Source: an uncultured Blautia sp. (GTDB lineage Bacteria > Bacillota > Clostridia > Lachnospirales > Lachnospiraceae). From it: a stretch of 44,063 bases of DNA. Under the pieces are notes generated by a model, which saw only the letters and a list, made by a program, of their open reading frames with translations, did not search any database and was not told the origin of the DNA. The stretch spans positions 1 through 44,063 of the forward strand of contig NZ_CAKROJ010000013.1 of assembly GCF_934372025.1 (NCBI RefSeq). Reading direction: 5' to 3'. This document shows positions 8,293 through 16,576 of this stretch, piece after piece. Numbering within the stretch: the first letter of the stretch is position 1; every line of letters starts with the position of its first letter. A program made the translations under genes and the position numbers.

Positions 8293-9204
8293 TCAGAATT
8301 TGCCGCTGGCTCCACCGTGGGAACGGCCGGAAGAACTTGTATGTGATGAGCTTCCGCCAGAGGAACTGGAAGAGCTGTCTTTTTCATTTCTGATAGTTCT
8401 TTGAGTGACGATCCTGTTGACAAAACTGTCAGTTGATCTTCGAAGCGACATAGAACCTTTACGTTCATAAGCTTCTGCTGATTCCTGCTTTTTTACAGAT
8501 TTAAGATTTTTTGATTTTGATTTAACAAGTCCAAAGGAAATCAGAAAAGCAACAACTAAATCGGTAACGAGCCAGAATGGATGAACCTTCCCTTTTGAAG
8601 GCATATTGCCAACGTCATATGGTTCTCCGGTTGCTGCCTGTCTCAGGAAATCATCACACTGGTCGGCAAAACAATTGAACGCATCTGCATAATTTCCACT
8701 GGAAAGCTTGCTCTGGAATTGACCGCTGATGAATTCAAGACCAGCATCTGTAAAAGCCACAGTATGACTATATCCATAAGTAGAGATTGCCCATTCTCTT
8801 TCGCCCATGCTGATCAGAAGAAGCAGACCGTCATCGTTTTCTCCATATCCGTAGCCATTGTAATCATAGTAGTCATCAGCATATGCTTCGGCAGTTTTAC
8901 CTTCCAGAGAGTTGACAGTAACTATGCCGACTTCATTTTCATATTTCTGGCTGATATCTTCAAGTTTATTTAATAATGCACTGCTCTCTTCTTCGGTCAA
9001 AAGACCGGCGTCATCCACTAGAAGCGGTTTCTGACGTTCTGCCGGAATTGCGGGAATCTCAGTAGGTACTGCAGCATCCTCGGAAGTCACTGCAGGAATC
9101 TCAGAATCTGTTTCCGGGCTCTCAGAAGCCATTACCGGAAGTATCAGCATAAATATACAGAGAAGAGAAAGCAGGCAGCCCCATATTTTCTTTTTTATCT
9201 TCAT
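8293..9204 (-). CDS. TPM-domain membrane protein (YgcG/YdjH-like)
   Basis: The protein has 303 residues: a signal peptide, a Pro/Ala/Glu-rich spacer (about 30-55), then a TPM domain (about 58-185) with the family opening LLVDDAGLLTEEESSALLNKL and the core strings VGIVTVNS and DDGLLLLISMGEREWAIST. One membrane segment follows (FWLVTDLVVAFLISFGLV), and a basic cytoplasmic tail ends in a Ser/Gly/His-rich stretch finishing GGASGKF, the usual tail of this family. TPM proteins are membrane-linked and often sit in stress clusters. It starts 18 bases after the zinc-ribbon gene, as in the B. subtilis ydjG-ydjH pair. The function is not known in detail. Confidence 0.85.
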   Translation of the reverse strand: MKIKKKIWGCLLSLLCIFMLILPVMASESPETDSEIPAVTSEDAAVPTEIPAIPAERQKPLLVDDAGLLTEEESSALLNKLEDISQKYENEVGIVTVNSLEGKTAEAYADDYYDYNGYGYGENDDGLLLLISMGEREWAISTYGYSHTVAFTDAGLEFISGQFQSKLSSGNYADAFNCFADQCDDFLRQAATGEPYDVGNMPSKGKVHPFWLVTDLVVAFLISFGLVKSKSKNLKSVKKQESAEAYERKGSMSLRRSTDSFVNRIVTQRTIRNEKDSSSSSSGGSSSHTSSSGRSHGGASGKF

Positions 9205-9222
9205 ATTATCTGTTCCTTCCTG

Positions 9223-10320
9223 CTACATTAAAAATAAACATTTCAGACCGTACAGCACTCCCCAGATCAGGGCGGTGCGAATTCCTACGGATTTCCAGAA
9301 TTTTGATTTGTCAATCGGAAGATCTCCAACCATTTTTCCGGTCTGACCATTCATAGCAAATGTGAATTTCTGGCCGTGCCAGGTGGTGTTCAAAAGCCAT
9401 ACAGGATACATGGCATACCAGTAACTAGCATTATGAATCTGTACATTACTGTCTTTAACTGAGGTACCACCGTTATAACCTCTGACGGTTTTACGAAAAG
9501 CTCTCTCAGTACATACACGAATTCTGTCACGGGCTCTGTCTACACGTTCATCTACGTTGACATCATAACGGTCAGCCAGGTAACCTGCCAGATAAGCCTG
9601 CTGAAACGGTACTGCTTCCTGGAAATTATATGGTTCAATTGCTTCCATCAGGGTATCATCCATTTTTCTGGAACCATCTGCTGGAACATGATCGAAGCTG
9701 ATGCTTCCTTCACGATAGACACTATAGATTTCACGTGTTGTGTATTCCGTATCGCCGGATGTATGAGAGTGGACTTTTTCTGCTTCATATGTAATCTGAG
9801 CATCTGCATCAACATCAAACAGCCAAAATGGGATATATACGCCTTTGATCTCATCCACATGGTTTTCTTTCTTGAATACCTTGGGAAGATATTTTTTACC
9901 TTTCAGATGCTTATAATAGTTTTCTTTGGCAGCTTTTTTATCCAGTTTAAATGGAATGATATAATCCGGTTTCAGATCACCTGAAAACTGACCTTTCATA
10001 GTTATTTTATTATTGCAGAACGGACAGGTCGTTGCTCCTGTTGTTTCCTCGGCTACGATCTCACTTCCACAGGACTGGCAGCTGTAGACGCGCATGCCAC
10101 TTATCTCATCTGTTCTCCACTGTCCGGTGCTCATAGAAGACCAGTTTTCATTTGCATAGGTGTTCTCGTTTGTCTGTGCATCCTCGCTTTTTTGGGTGCG
10201 TTGAAATTCCTCGACTGTCATTTCCGTGTCACAGTACGGACATTTCATGTGTTGGGATTTAGAATCAAACACCATCGCACCACCACAGGCCGGGCACTTA
10301 TATTCTATGATATCAGACAT
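9223..10320 (-). CDS. TFIIB-type zinc-ribbon membrane protein (YdjG-like)
   Basis: The 365-residue protein has two zinc ribbons: YKCPACGGAMVFD...MKCPYCDTEM at the N terminus and YSCQSCGSEIV...TCPFCNNKI at about residues 80-105. A conserved globular part follows (DYIIPFKLDKKAAKENYYKHLKG, later VYIPFWLFD and WYAMYPVWLLNT), and one hydrophobic segment closes the protein (ALIWGVLYGLKCLFLM). This is the layout of Firmicute YdjG-like proteins, which in B. subtilis act with YdjH and YdjI around PspA at the membrane. Here no pspA or SPFH gene lies next to it. The start is supported by AAGGAG about ten bases upstream. Confidence 0.82.
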   Translation of the reverse strand: MSDIIEYKCPACGGAMVFDSKSQHMKCPYCDTEMTVEEFQRTQKSEDAQTNENTYANENWSSMSTGQWRTDEISGMRVYSCQSCGSEIVAEETTGATTCPFCNNKITMKGQFSGDLKPDYIIPFKLDKKAAKENYYKHLKGKKYLPKVFKKENHVDEIKGVYIPFWLFDVDADAQITYEAEKVHSHTSGDTEYTTREIYSVYREGSISFDHVPADGSRKMDDTLMEAIEPYNFQEAVPFQQAYLAGYLADRYDVNVDERVDRARDRIRVCTERAFRKTVRGYNGGTSVKDSNVQIHNASYWYAMYPVWLLNTTWHGQKFTFAMNGQTGKMVGDLPIDKSKFWKSVGIRTALIWGVLYGLKCLFLM

Positions 10321-10341
10321 ATAGCATTTCTCCTTTTTTAT

Positions 10342-10367
10342 GCAGGCTGCTATTTGCGGCAGCCTGC
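10342..10367 (-). other. Intercistronic hairpin
   Basis: GCAGGCTGC and its exact complement are separated by eight bases, inside the 57-base gap between the DUF4428 and zinc-ribbon genes and just before the ribosome site of the latter. There is no T-run after the stem, so it may be an mRNA-stability or processing element rather than a terminator. Confidence 0.5.
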
Positions 10368-10377
10368 CTGATATTGG

Positions 10378-11403
10378 TCATGGTTTTGGTGTTCCACAAT
10401 ATTCACAGAAACGTCCTCTGTTGGTAGCACCACAGGAACATACCCATGTATCATCTGATGCCTGCTGTGGGTAACCCTGGTTCATCATATTGCCCTGCTG
10501 TGGGTAACCCTGATTCATCATATTGCCCTGTTGTGGGTAGCCCTGGTTCATCATGCCGCCCTGCTGCGGGTATCCCTGGTTCATCATATTACCCTGCTGT
10601 GGATATCCCTGGTTCATCATATTGCCCTGTTGCGGATAGCCCTGGTTCATCATATTACCCTGTTGCGGATAGCCCTGGTTCATCATGTTGCCCTGTTGCG
10701 GATATCCCTGGTTCATCATATTATTCTGCTGCGGATAGCCCTGGTTCATCATGTTGCCCTGCTGTGGATACCCTTGGTTCATCTGGTTTCCATTGTAAGC
10801 AGGAACTGGTGCCGGTGCACCGGTAAGTGCGGATATGATCTGGTTTCCAAGCTGTTCATATTTCATCATTTTAGCTCGTTCGTGATCTTTTACAGAGAAG
10901 GTATTAAGCTTAAAGTCCATATCATCAAACCAGGGTGTGTTAACACCAAGTTTTATCTTGTAATCATAAGAATAGTTGTATCTCGGTGGTACATAGGATC
11001 TGGAGTTTCCATCCTGGTCGGTATACTCCTCTTCTTCACGTTCCTCTTCTATTTCCATACGACAGGAGGTTATTGCAGACAGAGGTACGATATCCGGATT
11101 ATCCTGTTCGCTCATATTAAATGCAACGGCAAACATTCCTTTGTTATCGTCGATAAATACGTGATATCTGTCTGCAGAAAATTCACGGGTAACACGGAAA
11201 TTACGCACAGCATTTTGGTTTTCTTCTCTGTATTCCAGCTGTCTTTTAATATCTTCTACGGTGCTGTGGCGCCTTTCTTCAAACCATGGAGAGAGCTTGC
11301 CGGCACATTTTTTACACAGATTTCCATCATCCAGTTTGCGGTTCCCTAAGAGCCCGATCTTATCACCGCAGATATCGCAGTTCTTTTTATCAAATAATCC
11401 CAT
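10378..11403 (-). CDS. DUF4428 zinc-binding protein with YPQQ repeats
   Basis: The protein has 341 residues. Residues 1-50 are a DUF4428-type zinc finger (CDICGDKIGLLGNRKLDDG then CKKCAGKL). Residues 70-205 form a mixed alpha/beta domain with a run of acidic residues (EIEEEREEEEYTDQDG) and no motif of known function. Residues 215-320 consist of ten copies of an 11-residue unit with the core MNQGYPQQ, presumably flexible and extended. The C terminus is a second zinc ribbon (WVCSCGATNRGRFCEYCGTPKP). There is no signal peptide or membrane segment, so it is probably cytosolic. It lies between a secreted protein and the YdjG-like gene and is probably co-transcribed with both. Confidence 0.82.
   Translation of the reverse strand: MGLFDKKNCDICGDKIGLLGNRKLDDGNLCKKCAGKLSPWFEERRHSTVEDIKRQLEYREENQNAVRNFRVTREFSADRYHVFIDDNKGMFAVAFNMSEQDNPDIVPLSAITSCRMEIEEEREEEEYTDQDGNSRSYVPPRYNYSYDYKIKLGVNTPWFDDMDFKLNTFSVKDHERAKMMKYEQLGNQIISALTGAPAPVPAYNGNQMNQGYPQQGNMMNQGYPQQNNMMNQGYPQQGNMMNQGYPQQGNMMNQGYPQQGNMMNQGYPQQGNMMNQGYPQQGGMMNQGYPQQGNMMNQGYPQQGNMMNQGYPQQASDDTWVCSCGATNRGRFCEYCGTPKP
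10463..10790. repeat. Tandem 33-bp repeat, ten copies
   Basis: Ten head-to-tail copies of a 33-base unit encode the MNQGYPQQ-containing repeats of the DUF4428 protein. The unit is an exact multiple of three, so slippage changes the copy number without shifting the frame. Copies differ mainly at synonymous positions. Confidence 0.9.
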
Positions 11404-11439
11404 TATTTAAACCTCCTTCAAAGAGTATGAGAATTTATG

Positions 11440-12285
11440 TTATTTTTTCTCTAATTTGTCAAAGAATACTTTTACAGTCCAATCAATAGAGTCCATTGAA
11501 TCTTCACTGTCTTCAGCTTCTTCTGTTTCTTCTGGATCATCTATGTTATCAGCAGATGTGAAACATAATTTGCCATCATCAAGAAGATATAATCTCATGG
11601 TGTCTGTGTCGAATAATGAATAGTCTTCGGCGTCTTCTTCAGTTTTTTCTTCTGTTGATTTTAATACGAGGGCATTTGTGTCCAGATCGCCTTCAAGTTC
11701 AGTGGTGGTTTCAGTACCGCTTTCAATTGTTACAAGTGTTGCTTTACCGCCATCGATTGTAAGATTAAACTGCATATCAAAGAGTGTTCCTGTTGGAACC
11801 TGCATTCCAAATGCAGACATTATGGAACTGCTCCACTCACCGTCAAAATCTTCGAGCTTCGTGTCTTCAAGCGCTTTTCCAGGTTCATAAGGCACATATT
11901 CTTCTTTTTCATGTCCAAGAGTCACAGTCATTCCATCCATGCTTATTGAGAGTTTTCCATCTTCATAGCTGCCTTCGATCACTTCATCATCTGAGGTTAT
12001 GATAAGGTTATCACCGTCAATCTTCCATTCAAAATCGTCGACATCTGCTTCCTCGTCTTCAGAAACTGTGGTTACTTTACCCTTGCCGTCTTCACTGATT
12101 TCCATAGACATTTCCATCATGATTGCATTTGGATGAAATTCATTCATGCCGTCCATGGAAAGACTGTTTGCGTACCATGTACCAACTACATCTTTGTTGT
12201 CTAATGCATAAACATTTGTACACACAAGACCTGCCATCATAATTCCTAACGTACCCGCTGTAAAGATTTTCATTTTTTTACTCAT
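11440..12285 (-). CDS. Secreted acidic protein, two beta-rich domains
   Basis: The protein has 281 residues with a signal peptide (MSKKMKIFTAG through VYA). The mature part has two similar halves: VVGTWYANSLSMDGMN...GKLSISMDGMTVTL and FDGEWSSSIMSAFGMQ...GKLCFTSADNI. Each opens with G-x-W and has alternating strands like a lipocalin-type small barrel. The C-terminal part is very acidic (EETEEAEDSEDSMDSID). No family is recognised with confidence. The ATG at 12285 is chosen because AAGGAG lies eight bases upstream; a TTG six bases earlier is too close to it. It is the first gene of the group leading to the zinc-ribbon and TPM genes. Confidence 0.7.
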   Translation of the reverse strand: MSKKMKIFTAGTLGIMMAGLVCTNVYALDNKDVVGTWYANSLSMDGMNEFHPNAIMMEMSMEISEDGKGKVTTVSEDEEADVDDFEWKIDGDNLIITSDDEVIEGSYEDGKLSISMDGMTVTLGHEKEEYVPYEPGKALEDTKLEDFDGEWSSSIMSAFGMQVPTGTLFDMQFNLTIDGGKATLVTIESGTETTTELEGDLDTNALVLKSTEEKTEEDAEDYSLFDTDTMRLYLLDDGKLCFTSADNIDDPEETEEAEDSEDSMDSIDWTVKVFFDKLEKK

Positions 12286-12367
12286 ATCCAATTCTCCTTT
12301 CTCTTTTGGAATAAAACTATTGATAGGATCTCATTTTGACTTGTTGTAAGATTTTTCTGTGAATACT

Positions 12368-12391
12368 ATCTGTAATTATTATTATACAGAT
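12368..12391. promoter_or_regulatory. Palindrome over a -10 box upstream of the secreted-protein gene
   Basis: ATCTGTA and TACAGAT flank ten bases that include a minus-strand TATAAT (12381-12386), about 95 bases upstream of the secreted-protein gene. The position fits an operator over a promoter, though no good -35 box is seen at 17 bases. Confidence 0.4.
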
Positions 12392-12457
12392 ATATTTCAA
12401 ATGTTCACTAACACTTCTGATAGTGATTGTGAAAAAAATAGGAAAATTGATATGAAA

Positions 12458-12501
12458 ATAACGACATGGTATATCACGTTTGTAACATACAATGTCGTTA
12501 T
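12458..12501 (-). terminator. Possible terminator of the purine operon
   Basis: ATAACGACAT and its exact complement are separated by 24 bases, about 20 bases after the guanine deaminase stop. The minus strand continues TTTTCATATC, a weak T-run, so this is a tentative terminator. Confidence 0.4.
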
Positions 12502-12520
12502 CAAAATTACTAGTTATTTA

Positions 12521-13780
12521 TTATTTTAATAGTTCTCCATCAATATATCGTGCACGGATATTTCGATCATCTCCAGTATAGCAGAATCTTTCAAGCTTCT
12601 CCTGTGCGGAAATCTTGGTCCATGGATCTTCCATATTGTCGATCACAAGGGCATTAAATGCATAGCCTGTTTCAAAAGAACCAACCTTGCCAAATACACT
12701 TCCAGATTCCTTTGTGGCATGATAAAAGGCCTGTGTAATAGTGATGGTCTTGCTCTCATTTGGTTCGTAGAACTCTTTTAACTTAGAAAGCTGCACGGCT
12801 CTTGCTACCTGACGATAAATGGCGAGGCCATGGCCCCCTGCAAGATCAGAACCAATGGCAATCTTCAGATCCTCAGATGCCATCTGCTGCAAAGGCATAA
12901 TACCGGCAATAATGTTTACTGTTGCATCTGGACAGTGTACAGAAATGCTGCCATGTTTTTTCATGATACGTTTGTCTTCTTCAGATGGGAAAATTACATG
13001 GGCAAAAATTGAAGGGCCATGATCCATCAACCCTGCGCGTTCATATATTTCTGCATCAGAGCCGTATCCTGGGAACAGTTTCAAGGCTTCCTGAGCTTCC
13101 CAGATGGATTCTACCAGATGAGTATGTACACCACAGTGATATTTCTCAGCCAGCTTTCCAAGACCAGTGATCAGTTTTTCACTGCAGGTTGGAGCAAAAC
13201 GAGGTGCCAGGATGGTTTTTACTTTTTTGCTTCCCTCATGTGCTGCCAGATATTTTTCGGTCTCGTTCAGAGATTCTTCTGTAGTCTCAATAAGAAATTC
13301 AGGAGAATTACAGTCCATGTTTACTTTTCCAACATAACCATACATTCCCTTTTCTTCCATTTTATCAAAGAGATAATTGGTTGCATCACGATGAATGGTT
13401 GCAAACACATTTGCATGAAAAGTGCCATGGAGAATCATCTCATCTACAAAAGCGTCATAGCAGTTTTTTGCATACTCCATACTCTGAAAACGGGATTCCT
13501 GCGGAAATGTATAATGATTCAGCCAGTCAGAAAGCAGACAATCCATACCGATTCCACGCTGTACATACTGAGCACCATGTACATGAAGATCGGAAAATGC
13601 CGGAATGATCAGCTTATCACCATAATCAACTATTTCCACACCATTATATGTTTCCGGGATTTTTTCACAAATCTGGGAAACCACACCATCTTCTACTATA
13701 ATATAGCTGTTCTCATGAATTTCCATCCGGTCTGCAGCCGGTGTAAATAAAATATCACCATGATAAATTTTTACTGCCAT
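12521..13780 (-). CDS. guaD: Guanine deaminase (amidohydrolase family)
   Basis: The 419-residue protein fits the amidohydrolase superfamily and most closely guanine deaminase, which converts guanine to xanthine and ammonia. Metal and catalytic motifs are complete: FSDLHVHGAQYVQRGIG (HxH, with the guanine-deaminase style GAQ), THLVES..E at about residue 216, the His of FAHVIF, VHCPDATVN, and the late Asp in IGSDLAGGHG. It is the last gene of an operon with a BMP-type purine/nucleoside importer and a MerR regulator, and starts 34 bases after the latter. That context supports guanine as the imported or derived substrate. A related amidohydrolase acting on another purine cannot be ruled out. Confidence 0.85.
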   Translation of the reverse strand: MAVKIYHGDILFTPAADRMEIHENSYIIVEDGVVSQICEKIPETYNGVEIVDYGDKLIIPAFSDLHVHGAQYVQRGIGMDCLLSDWLNHYTFPQESRFQSMEYAKNCYDAFVDEMILHGTFHANVFATIHRDATNYLFDKMEEKGMYGYVGKVNMDCNSPEFLIETTEESLNETEKYLAAHEGSKKVKTILAPRFAPTCSEKLITGLGKLAEKYHCGVHTHLVESIWEAQEALKLFPGYGSDAEIYERAGLMDHGPSIFAHVIFPSEEDKRIMKKHGSISVHCPDATVNIIAGIMPLQQMASEDLKIAIGSDLAGGHGLAIYRQVARAVQLSKLKEFYEPNESKTITITQAFYHATKESGSVFGKVGSFETGYAFNALVIDNMEDPWTKISAQEKLERFCYTGDDRNIRARYIDGELLK

Positions 13781-13814
13781 TATTATTCCTGCCTTCCTAT
13801 ATAAATCAAAACAT

Positions 13815-14570
13815 TTAATGTGTATCTGTAATTCTTACTTCAATTCTAGTGGCATAATTTTCATTATTCTGTTCCACAAACTGATCAATGATATTTACTG
13901 CAAGAATGCCATCTTCAAGATCCAGATTTTGGCCCCATTCTCTGATTCTCTTGAAACTATTCTGAATCTGCTCATAAGCACCCTTGTGGTAACCTACCAC
14001 ATAGGTACCTGCCGGAATTGTATGAATATCTACATTTTCTTCTGGAATTTCATCTGTCAGAAGTGCTCCAAATTCTTTTTTAGTTCCCTCATAAAAAACA
14101 AGCGTTGGATAAAAATAGAAGGATTCTCCTGCAAAAATCTCTGTTTCCGTTCCAATAGAAATATATTTTCGCTCCGGGTATTCCACTATGCGAAAGCCTT
14201 CATAATCAATTTCATCTTTGGAGTCTTCAATAAACTGGATTTTTCGTAAAATTGCGTGATCGATCCGCATCATTTCTTCCCATTGTTCGTGGATAGCTGC
14301 AGAACGTTCTTTAAGACGCTGCAATGCTTCGTCAGGATCTTTGGTGTCCTGAAAATCCCGGACCGCTTCTATAGAATATCCAAGCTTTCGCATATAGCGG
14401 ATAGATGCCAGCTTGTATGTCTGGTCAAAACGATATTTTCGATAGCCATTGTTCGGATCACGATAGCTCGGTTTTAGGATTCCGATTTTATCATAATAAT
14501 GCAGTGTCTGTACCTTTAATCCAAATAATGTTGCCAGTTCATTTACGTTCAGATATTCTTTATTTCCCAT
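13815..14570 (-). CDS. MerR-family regulator with GyrI-like ligand domain
   Basis: The 251-residue protein has a MerR HTH (residues 5-75: YLNVNELATLFGLKVQTLHYYDKIGILKP, then NGYRKYRFDQ), a linker helix (about 80-115) and a C-terminal GyrI-like small-molecule-binding domain (about 120-250, with RKYISIGTET and DIHTIPAGTYVVGYHKGAY). BltR/BmrR-type regulators have the same plan. It lies ten bases after the second permease gene and before guanine deaminase. The promoter of the operon has the long 19-base spacer used by MerR activators, so it probably controls its own operon in response to a purine or related ligand; that ligand is an inference. Confidence 0.85.
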   Translation of the reverse strand: MGNKEYLNVNELATLFGLKVQTLHYYDKIGILKPSYRDPNNGYRKYRFDQTYKLASIRYMRKLGYSIEAVRDFQDTKDPDEALQRLKERSAAIHEQWEEMMRIDHAILRKIQFIEDSKDEIDYEGFRIVEYPERKYISIGTETEIFAGESFYFYPTLVFYEGTKKEFGALLTDEIPEENVDIHTIPAGTYVVGYHKGAYEQIQNSFKRIREWGQNLDLEDGILAVNIIDQFVEQNNENYATRIEVRITDTH

Positions 14571-14579
14571 ATTAAGCTC

Positions 14580-15521
14580 CTATCTAGCCCCTTTTATATA
14601 AGGTTTGCTTAAGGCTTCCGGTTCACTGCTCTTTCCTGCTGCTCCAAGCATTGCAATCAGAGTGAGGGCATATGGTAAAATGGCCAGCAGGAATGGAGAA
14701 ATGGAAACACCAATAGTCTGAAGACGAATCTGTAATGCATTAGCTGCACCGAATAAAAGAGCTGCTCCAAACATTCCAAAAGGTGTATAGCGTCCAAGGA
14801 TTACAGTTGCAAGTGCAATATAGCCACGGCCTGAGATCATGTTCTCTGTAAATACACCAAGCTGAACTAACACAAGGTATGCACCACCAATTCCGCCAAG
14901 AAGACCGTTAAATACCATAACGATCCAACGGTATTTTTTTACCGGAATTCCAGCAGATTCTGCAGCCTGTGGATGTTCTCCTACTGCTGCGAATGCCAGT
15001 CCAGGATTTGTTTTTTTATAAAAGATCCAGGTAAAGATTAAAAGTATATAAATTAGATATGTCAGAAAATCACAGTTAAAAAATGCTTCGCCAATTAAAG
15101 GGATTTTAGATAATCCTGGAATTGCAATATTGGGAAAGGTCTCTATCTGCTGATATCCCTGTCCGTTTGACATCAGTTTAAATAAAAAACTTGTTATACC
15201 TAGCATGAGCATGTTGATCGCAAGGCCTGAAACAGATTGATTCTGGACCAAAGTAATGGATAAAAGACCATGAAGGAGACTGACAACAAGTCCTCCAAGC
15301 ATACCAGCAAGAAGTCCCACAAACAGATTTCCAGAATACCATGCTCCGGCAAAGGAAAAGAAGGCGCCGCTAAGCATTACACCTTCCATGCCAATATTCA
15401 GGATACCAGATTTTTCAGCAATGGTTTCTCCAATTCCACCATACATAAGGGGCATTGCCAGACGAACGGCAGCTGCCAGAAATGCGGTCATAAAGCTTAA
15501 AGTAAAAATCTGTTGAAGCAT
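14580..15521 (-). CDS. ABC transporter permease 2 of BMP-type importer
   Basis: The 313-residue protein has about eight to nine membrane segments and belongs to the BPD_transp_2 family (NupQ/YufQ type). The visible hallmark is GETIAEKSGILNIGMEGVMLSGAF near residues 30-55, and an EAA-like cytoplasmic loop AFAAVGEHPQAAESAGIPVKKYRW at about 175-200. It pairs with the permease encoded just upstream to form the membrane channel of a nucleoside or nucleobase importer. The start codon shares one base with the end of the first permease gene, a typical coupled arrangement. Confidence 0.88.
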   Translation of the reverse strand: MLQQIFTLSFMTAFLAAAVRLAMPLMYGGIGETIAEKSGILNIGMEGVMLSGAFFSFAGAWYSGNLFVGLLAGMLGGLVVSLLHGLLSITLVQNQSVSGLAINMLMLGITSFLFKLMSNGQGYQQIETFPNIAIPGLSKIPLIGEAFFNCDFLTYLIYILLIFTWIFYKKTNPGLAFAAVGEHPQAAESAGIPVKKYRWIVMVFNGLLGGIGGAYLVLVQLGVFTENMISGRGYIALATVILGRYTPFGMFGAALLFGAANALQIRLQTIGVSISPFLLAILPYALTLIAMLGAAGKSSEPEALSKPYIKGAR

Positions 15522-16576
15522 TATGCATTTCCTCCTTTTTTCACTTTAGACTGTTTTTTTTTGAAATGAAACAGCTCTCTTCCAAGAATCAATACTACAA
15601 CCAAACCAATCAAAATATTGACAATTGCAGAAGGAACGCCCAGCTGTCTCTGCATGGAACCTGCACCTACCTGCATTGCTGCATAAAAAATAGCTACAAA
15701 TAATACCCCCAATGGATTGTTAAATGCAACAAGTGCAACTAGAACTGCTGTATATCCACAGTTTGATGAAATTCCTTCCAGGAGTTTTTTCTGAATCGCG
15801 AGGACTTCAATTCCACCTGCTACAGCAGCAAGTCCACCGCTTAAAAACGCAGAGAGAACAATGTTTTTCATAACTGAAATACCATTGCAGGCGCTTCCTC
15901 TTTTGTTCAGCCCGACAGCTTTTAACTCATAACCCATGGTTGTTTTTTCAAGGAAAAACCATACTACGATCACACAAACAATGGCAATCAGTATTCCTAC
16001 ATGAAAACGAGTTGCCGGAATCAGATTTCCGAGCTGTACGCTCTTATCGATTTTAGCTGACTGAGGAACATTTCCTTCCGGATCCATTAGAAAAGAGCGA
16101 ACTGCGTAGCCAAGAAAATTAATGGCAATGTAATTCATCATAATCGTAACAATGATTTCCGAAATATTGAATTTGGCCTTGCAGATTGCAGCCAGCAGTG
16201 CCCAGACACCACCAGCCAGAAAACCGATTACCAGGGCTACAATGATTCTTGGGATTCCAGGAAGAGCGTTCCAGTTCAGTGCTACGATAGTAGTCGTCAT
16301 AGCTCCTACATAGAACTGACCTTCTGCACCTATGTTAAAGAATCCAGTGCGGTAAGCCACAGCACAGCCTAGACCAGTAAGAATCAATGGACATGCTTTT
16401 ACAAAGATTTCCGCAAAAGCTGCCGGTGTTCCAAAAATCCCGCGGAAGAAAAGGCTATAGGCTTCGGCAGGATCAGCACCACAAGCCATGATAAGAATGG
16501 TTCCAGTCACAATAGTGATCAGGAGAATCAGAAGTGTATCAGTAAGTCCTCTTATTCTTTTTTCTTTCTCCATCAT
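15521..16576 (-). CDS. ABC transporter permease 1 of BMP-type importer
   Basis: The 351-residue protein has about nine to ten membrane segments and the NupP/YufP-type signature CAVAYRTGFFNIGAEGQFYVGAM near residues 72-95. The cytoplasmic coupling loop reads TMGYELKAVGLNKRGSACNGISVMKN at about 212-238. It is the larger of the two permeases, as is usual in these systems, and overlaps the ATPase gene by four bases. A positively charged N terminus (EKEKRIRG) precedes the first segment. Substrates of relatives are nucleosides (B. subtilis Nup system) or nucleobases. Confidence 0.88.
   Translation of the reverse strand: MMEKEKRIRGLTDTLLILLITIVTGTILIMACGADPAEAYSLFFRGIFGTPAAFAEIFVKACPLILTGLGCAVAYRTGFFNIGAEGQFYVGAMTTTIVALNWNALPGIPRIIVALVIGFLAGGVWALLAAICKAKFNISEIIVTIMMNYIAINFLGYAVRSFLMDPEGNVPQSAKIDKSVQLGNLIPATRFHVGILIAIVCVIVVWFFLEKTTMGYELKAVGLNKRGSACNGISVMKNIVLSAFLSGGLAAVAGGIEVLAIQKKLLEGISSNCGYTAVLVALVAFNNPLGVLFVAIFYAAMQVGAGSMQRQLGVPSAIVNILIGLVVVLILGRELFHFKKKQSKVKKGGNA

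Noticed and set aside
10463..10790. Regular 33-bp repeats that could suggest a CRISPR array
   Set aside because: The repeats are head to tail without unique spacers and lie in frame in the DUF4428 gene.
10446..11349. Long plus-strand open frames with Pro/Gly/Ser repeats
   Set aside because: They are antisense images of the repeat gene, with no ribosome site and no family resemblance.
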